Below are positions 7,216 through 10,708 of a DNA stretch of 10,708 nt, piece by piece (positions within the stretch are counted from its first letter, which is position 1; the number at the start of each line of letters is the position of its first letter). The stretch covers positions 1 through 10,708 of the forward strand of contig JAKART010000041.1 of assembly GCA_021819255.1 (NCBI GenBank), written 5' to 3'. The notes under the pieces were generated by a model, which searched no databases, was not told the DNA's origin, and was given only the letters and a program-made list of their open reading frames with translations. The stretch is from Acidobacteriota bacterium (lineage in GTDB: Bacteria > Acidobacteriota > Terriglobia > Terriglobales > Acidobacteriaceae). The position numbers were made by a program, and so were the translations under genes.

Positions 7216-8198
7216 TCAACCAGCTTTTAGGGCTTCCTGGTGCTCGGTCCAGAAGCGCTCGCTGAGGTACTTGTCGGCGGAATCGCAGAGGAAGGTGACG
7301 ATCACCGCATCGCGGCCGGCGTGCGCCTCCTCTTCCGCGATGTCGTGCGCGGTGGCGACGGCTCCGGTGGCGGAGACGCCCACCAGCACGCCCTGCATCC
7401 TGCCCAGGCGCTTGGCCATGCTGTAGGCTCGCTCGGTGGGCATCTCCACGTTGCGGTCCGCCAGGGTGGGATCGTAGATCGGCGGGACGATGGCGGTGGC
7501 CATGTGCTTGAGCCCCTCAAAGCCGTTGAAAGACGAGTCCGGCTGCATGGAGATGCACTGGATGCCGGGGCTTAGCTCATGCCGGCGGCGGGTGGTACCC
7601 ACAAAGGTGCCGGAGGTGCCCAGGCCCGCGACGAAGTGGGTGATGTGGCCCTGAGTCTGGCGCCAGATCTCCTCGGCGGTGCCGTGATAGTGGGCCAGCC
7701 AGTTATTGCGGTTGCCGTACTGGTCGGCGTAGAAGTAGCGGTGCGGCTGCTCGGCGGCGAGTTGACGCACCCTGCGGATGGCTCCGTCGGAGCCGTCGGC
7801 AGGGTCTGTCCAGAGGATCTCCGCTCCGTAGCGGCCAGGATGTTCTTGCGCTCCGCGGAGACGTTGGCAGGCATGCAGAGCGTCACCGGGAAACCCAGCG
7901 CCGAGCCCAGCATGGCGTAGACGATCCCGGTGTTGCCGATGGTGGCGTCCAGCAGCGACCTGCCCGGCTGGCCTGGGGTAAGATGGCCCTCGCGGATGGC
8001 GGCACGGACGACGGAGGAGGCGGCGCGGTCCTTGATGCTGCCGCCGGGGTTGACCCACTCGACCTTGCCCAGCAACTGGATGCTGCCCGGGCGCTGGGTG
8101 TTCAACGCTTCGGTGAGCCGGTCCAGGCGCAGCAGGGTTGTGTTCCCGATGCGTTCCAGCAGGCTGATACCGAGCGGTGGTGAAGGGTGGGCGTTCAT
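7216..8198 (-). pseudogene. cysM: Cysteine synthase family (CysM/CysK-like), interrupted by an apparent frameshift
   Basis: PLP-dependent O-acetylserine sulfhydrylase fold, making cysteine from O-acetylserine and a sulfur donor in the cytoplasm. The start is ATG at 8198 (AGGA just upstream). The N-terminal half is in one frame: 'LERIGNTTLLRLDRLT' (14-29), PLP lysine K56 in 'NPGGSIKDRAAS', 'ATIGNTGIVYAM' (85-96), 'TLCMPANVSAERKNILA' (106-122). At about 7833/7834 the coding switches frame: adding one base (for example a lost C in a CCC run) restores 'ILARYGAEILWTDPADGSDGAIR'. The remaining 205 residues are intact, with 'GLGTSGTFVG' (phosphate loop), 'ISMQPDSSFNGFEGLKH', 'GVSATGAVA' and 'CDSADKYLSERFW'. 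The restored length of about 327 residues is normal for the family. The usual TSGNTG loop reads T-I-G-N-T-G here. This is either a recent pseudogene or a sequencing error; CysM versus CysK is not settled. Confidence 0.8.
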
Positions 8199-8312
8199 GA
8201 ATCCTGGCAGAGGCTGTGCCCGCACTCCAGGGGCGACGCATGGTTGTCCGGTTCCGGCGAGACGATGGGCGTGGAGCCCGCAGGCGTGGCCTGGGGGTGC
8301 GTTGAATCCCGG

Positions 8313-8368
8313 CGCACAGATGTGCGAGAGTTAAGCAGGCCCCGCCGTCGGCCTGCAGGGCCCGGCGG
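8313..8368 (+). promoter_or_regulatory. Two consecutive GC-rich hairpins in the leader of the 138-aa gene
   Basis: The first stem is CGCAC/GTGCG with loop AGAT (8313-8326). The second is compound: CCGCCG (8342-8347) pairs with CGGCGG (8363-8368) and encloses GGCC/GGCC around a TGCAG loop, with a two-base bulge. They lie 28 bases before ATG 8397, between two divergent genes. No U-tract follows, so they are not a typical terminator. A leader-regulatory role is only a possibility, as GC-rich DNA forms such stems by chance. Confidence 0.3.
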
Positions 8369-8396
8369 CAGCGCGAAGAGAGTGGTGAGAACGACC

Positions 8397-8813
8397 ATGG
8401 CGAAGATGAAGACGGTCCCAACGTTTGACGAAGTTCTGGCCACGCTGGGTGGTGAGCGATTTGATGTTTCGCAGGCATCCGACGGTGCAAACCGGATCAA
8501 AGGGGCCTACCGGGTGAGCCGGAATGGGTGCGCCGCAGAGATTGCGCCAAGCACGGAAAAGGATGCGCCGGTTCGCCTGCTCACCCCTCCCGGCTGGGTG
8601 CTGGGAGGAGAGATCGCGCGGCTGGTGGACCGCGGATATCAAAAATTCTTCAAGACCAGTGGACTGGAGATTCCGGCCACGGCGGATCAGTTGCACGCCC
8701 TGCACGATTTTCGCGAGCAGATGAAAGCGGCGGCCGGGTCCATTGTGCTGTACAACCAGGCGCTGGGAACCACCAGCGACCGCTATGAGTACGATCGGTT
8801 GCAGGGCAGGTAG
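8397..8813 (+). CDS. Hypothetical protein, 138 aa
   Basis: Function not recognised. The frame is open further upstream to 8187, but ATG 8397 is preferred because the residues before it are low-complexity Arg/Gly/Pro text overlapping the divergent cysteine synthase start, and GGTGAGA lies just before 8397. The predicted product (MAKMKTVPTF...) is soluble, with no signal peptide or membrane segment. It has a mixed N-terminal region with 'FDEVLATLGGERFDV' and 'IKGAYRVSRNGCAAEIAP', a central 'LLTPPGWVLGGEIARLVDRGYQKFF', and a probably helical C-terminal part, 'ADQLHALHDFREQMKAAAG'. The pattern looks like a small conserved domain protein with balanced charge. It stands alone on the + strand, divergent from the cysteine synthase and convergent with rsmI, so the neighbourhood gives no functional hint. 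Confidence 0.7.
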   Translation: MAKMKTVPTFDEVLATLGGERFDVSQASDGANRIKGAYRVSRNGCAAEIAPSTEKDAPVRLLTPPGWVLGGEIARLVDRGYQKFFKTSGLEIPATADQLHALHDFREQMKAAAGSIVLYNQALGTTSDRYEYDRLQGR

Positions 8814-8869
8814 ACGAGCGGGAGCGGATTGGCCGGAATCCCGACCAAGGGTCTGCGAGCACTGTTCTT

Positions 8870-8958
8870 CTTCGCAACCAGACACTCTCAGCTTCGCAAC
8901 CAGACACTCTCAGCTTCGCAACCAGACACTCTCAGCTTCGCAACCCAGGCACTCTCAG
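8870..8958. repeat. Tandem repeat, 22-bp unit, four copies
   Basis: The unit begins CTTCGCAACC and ends CACTCTCAG. Copies at 8870-8891, 8892-8913 and 8914-8935 are identical; the fourth (8936-8958) is 23 bases with an extra C and an A-to-G change. The array lies between the convergent ends of the 138-aa gene and rsmI. A unit length not divisible by three and a non-coding position argue against a protein repeat. No internal hairpin of note. Confidence 0.95.
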
Positions 8959-9068
8959 CTTGCTGGCGTGGGCTTCCATCTGCTTTCTGCGGTCTCCCAG
9001 GCATACTGACCATGGCCTCATGGGTGGTTCGGCGGCATGTTCCCTGCGGAAGATCTTCGGCTTCTTTC

Positions 9069-10037
9069 CTAACGCCGTCCTGCGTGCCCGCGCTGCAGCT
9101 CGCGGTAAGCTTCGCTCTTGCCGATGCCCCTGGACCTGGCTACGCGCTTGAGGGCTTCCTTCTCGGACAAGGACTCGGAACGCATCAGGCTGGCGACCTC
9201 CTCGGCTACAGAAGGGGACGGCGCGGTTGCTGTCTCCGGCGGAGCCGACCTGTTCCATCCCGATGAGGTCTTGCTTCCATCGATCAGCAGAACCATCTCT
9301 CCCCGGATCGACGTCCGAGCACTCAACTCGGCCAGGACTTCGGCCGCGCTGCCGCGCAGCATCTCCTCGTGCAGCTTGGTCAGCTCGCGGGCTAGCGCGA
9401 TCCGCTGCGCGGGGCCGAAGATCGCAGCAATGTCCTCGACAGCCTCCAGCACCCGATGAGGGGTCTCGTAAAAGAGATGCGTCATGGAAGCCCCCGCCTG
9501 GATGCTGCCGCGCAGGGCTTCTAACCTGGACCGGCGCTCTCCCTGCCGTGAGGGAAGAAAGCCATGGAAGGTGAAGGCTTCGGCAGGTAGTCCGCTGGCG
9601 ATGAGCGCGCTGAGGGCGGCATTGGCTCCTGGTACCGGGTAGACCGGTATCCCGGCGCGGATTGCCTCCTGCGCGAGGGCGGCGCCGGGATCGCTGATGC
9701 CAGGCGTGCCCGCATCGGAGACCACGGCGATCCGCCCGCCGGCCTCGAGCTGTGCCAGCAGTTCCTGAGCGCGCGCGCTTTCATTGTGAGTGTGATAGCT
9801 CACGGTGGGCCTTTGGATGCCGAAGTGGCCCAGCAGCTTGGCCGTTTGCCGGGTGTCTTCGCAGGCGATCCGGTCCACCGCGCCCAGCACGCGCAGGGCG
9901 CGCAACGTGATGTCCTCCAGATTGCCAATGGGTGTGGCCACCAGATACAGCCCGGGGGCCAGGGAGCACGGCGAGGATTTTGCCGCCAGGGTCGCAGACG
10001 ATGGCTCGGGCTGCGATCTTTGGCGATCGTTGGACAT
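9069..10037 (-). CDS. rsmI: 16S rRNA (cytidine1402-2'-O)-methyltransferase RsmI
   Basis: SAM-dependent tetrapyrrole-methylase-fold enzyme that 2'-O-methylates C1402 in the decoding centre of 16S rRNA. It is 322 aa; E. coli RsmI is about 286, and the excess is a polar N-terminal extension of about 27 residues and a Ser/Thr/Pro-rich linker near 255-275. Landmarks are 'GLYLVATPIGNLEDITLRAL' (29-48), 'CEDTR' (59-63), 'SYHTHNE' (80-86), 'SDAGTPGISDPG' (107-118), 'VPGANAALSALIASGL' (135-150), 'HGFLPSR' (158-164), 'FYETPHR' (189-195), 'ARELTKLHEE' (216-225) and 'RGEMVLLI' (245-252). The C-terminal 'SEKEALKRVARSRGIGKSEAYREL' is the small helical domain common in RsmI. GGGAGAAG ends 7 bases before ATG 10037. 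The upstream gene on the same strand ends 149 bases away. Confidence 0.96.
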   Translation of the reverse strand: MSNDRQRSQPEPSSATLAAKSSPCSLAPGLYLVATPIGNLEDITLRALRVLGAVDRIACEDTRQTAKLLGHFGIQRPTVSYHTHNESARAQELLAQLEAGGRIAVVSDAGTPGISDPGAALAQEAIRAGIPVYPVPGANAALSALIASGLPAEAFTFHGFLPSRQGERRSRLEALRGSIQAGASMTHLFYETPHRVLEAVEDIAAIFGPAQRIALARELTKLHEEMLRGSAAEVLAELSARTSIRGEMVLLIDGSKTSSGWNRSAPPETATAPSPSVAEEVASLMRSESLSEKEALKRVARSRGIGKSEAYRELQRGHAGRR

Positions 10038-10186
10038 GGCTTATCTTCTCCCTCCCTGCCTGCCGGAGCGCCCGTTGAAGAGCAGAGCTCTGTCTGCCAA
10101 GCCTCCAGGCGTTCCCGTGGTCGCGCCTGCGGGCAGGCAGCTTGCCTTGCCCTGCCTGATGCGTTGGCAGGCTGTCTTCCCGGCTC

Positions 10187-10708
10187 CTAACGGGGCCTGC
10201 TTGCGGCCGGGCGCATGAGTTTGACCTGCTGCACCGCGCGGGAGAGGCTCTGCGGGGTCAGAATGCCGATCATCGCCCCGTCCTCGACTACGGGAATGAT
10301 CTCGCCGGCGCCGAACAGGGAGGCCCGGCGCAGCGCCTCGGAGAGCTTGTCGCCGGGGCTGGCCAGTTGCAGGCTGCGGGTCATGATGCCCTGCAGGTAA
10401 CTGTCCCCTTGCGAGATCAGGCGCGCCGCCAGCGTCTGGCGCGCTACCGAGCCCACCAGGCGGTCGCCGCGAACCACCGGGAAGACTTCCTGCGAGCTAT
10501 GGATGGAGCTGTCAAGCGCGGTCTGCAGCGTATCCGAACCGGAGAGCACGGTGTACTCGGTGAGCATCACCTCCCGGACCAGGATGGTGTCCGCATCAGC
10601 GCTGGAGAGAGTATGGGAACTGGAGAGCTGGGCGCCCAGCATCATGAAGCCGCCCAGGATGATCAGCCAGAGATTCATCAGCAGAAACCCAGTGACGATC
10701 ATGGCCAG
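10187..10708 (-). CDS. CBS-domain membrane protein, probably M50/site-2-protease family, C-terminal part (5' end outside window)
   Basis: The reading frame is open to the right edge, so only the last 173 residues are seen. They begin with a transmembrane helix 'MIVTGFLLMNLWLIILGGFMML' (about residues 3-24), followed by a soluble tail with two CBS motifs: 'ILVREVMLTEYTVLSGSDTL...EVFPVVRGDRLVGSVARQTL' and 'LQGIMTRSLQLASPGDKLSEAL...EIIPVVEDGAMIGILTPQSL'. CBS pairs usually bind adenine nucleotides and regulate the attached domain. A membrane segment of type 'NLWLIILGGFMM' directly before a CBS pair is the arrangement of Rip3-like zinc metalloproteases of family M50, but the HExxH site would be outside the window, so the protease assignment is inference. 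It ends in a basic tail (RPAASRPR). It precedes rsmI on the same strand. Confidence 0.8.
   Translation of the reverse strand: MAMIVTGFLLMNLWLIILGGFMMLGAQLSSSHTLSSADADTILVREVMLTEYTVLSGSDTLQTALDSSIHSSQEVFPVVRGDRLVGSVARQTLAARLISQGDSYLQGIMTRSLQLASPGDKLSEALRRASLFGAGEIIPVVEDGAMIGILTPQSLSRAVQQVKLMRPAASRPR

Noticed and set aside
8870..8958. CRISPR array
   Set aside because: The units are directly adjacent with no variable spacers and no cas genes are nearby.
8829..9266. + strand frame translating through the 22-bp repeats as a repeat protein
   Set aside because: The repeat length is not a multiple of three, no start is supported, and the frame runs antisense into rsmI.
10151..10171. CCTGCC/GGCAGG inverted repeat between the CBS gene and rsmI as a terminator
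   Set aside because: A 6-bp stem without a T-run on either strand; several CTGCC-like words in this gap make chance pairing likely.

Overview
The window looks like a piece of an Acidobacteriota (Terriglobia-type) chromosome. This is inferred from the Oar-like TonB-dependent receptor style that is expanded in that phylum, from several Tat-exported sulfatases in a row, from an acidobacterial-looking cysteine synthase, and from moderately high GC. It was read by eye; no database search was run.

Left half (1-6400, all + strand): the C-terminal part of a TonB-dependent outer-membrane receptor is followed by three sulfatase-family genes with twin-arginine signals. The first (1795-3426) and third (4733-6400) look complete and catalytically equipped. 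The middle one (3584-4609) keeps one open frame, but it has lost roughly 175-200 residues from its centre, including the metal-binding Asp-His region, so it is a decayed copy. The likely role of the cluster is uptake and desulfation of a sulfated glycan or other sulfate ester. No formylglycine-generating enzyme lies in the window. A perfect 21-bp palindrome sits just upstream of the decayed sulfatase.

Middle (6401-8198): this is a zone of decay. A gene-free stretch leads into an IS256-type transposase fossil on the - strand with an internal deletion, two frame changes and a nonsense codon. Next comes a 116-bp unit bounded by IS-like inverted repeats, whose end lies 2 bases from the stop codon of a - strand cysteine synthase (CysM/CysK family). 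That gene is interrupted by what looks like a single-base frameshift near 7833.

Right half (8199-10708): a small + strand hypothetical gene (138 aa) is preceded by two stacked GC-rich hairpins and followed by four tandem copies of a 22-bp unit. On the - strand lie rsmI (16S rRNA C1402 2'-O-methyltransferase) and, upstream of it, the C-terminal part of a membrane protein with a CBS-domain pair, probably an M50/site-2-protease type, which runs off the right edge. These are housekeeping-type genes flanking the accessory sulfatase and IS region.

No tRNA, rRNA, CRISPR array or clear rho-independent terminator was seen.
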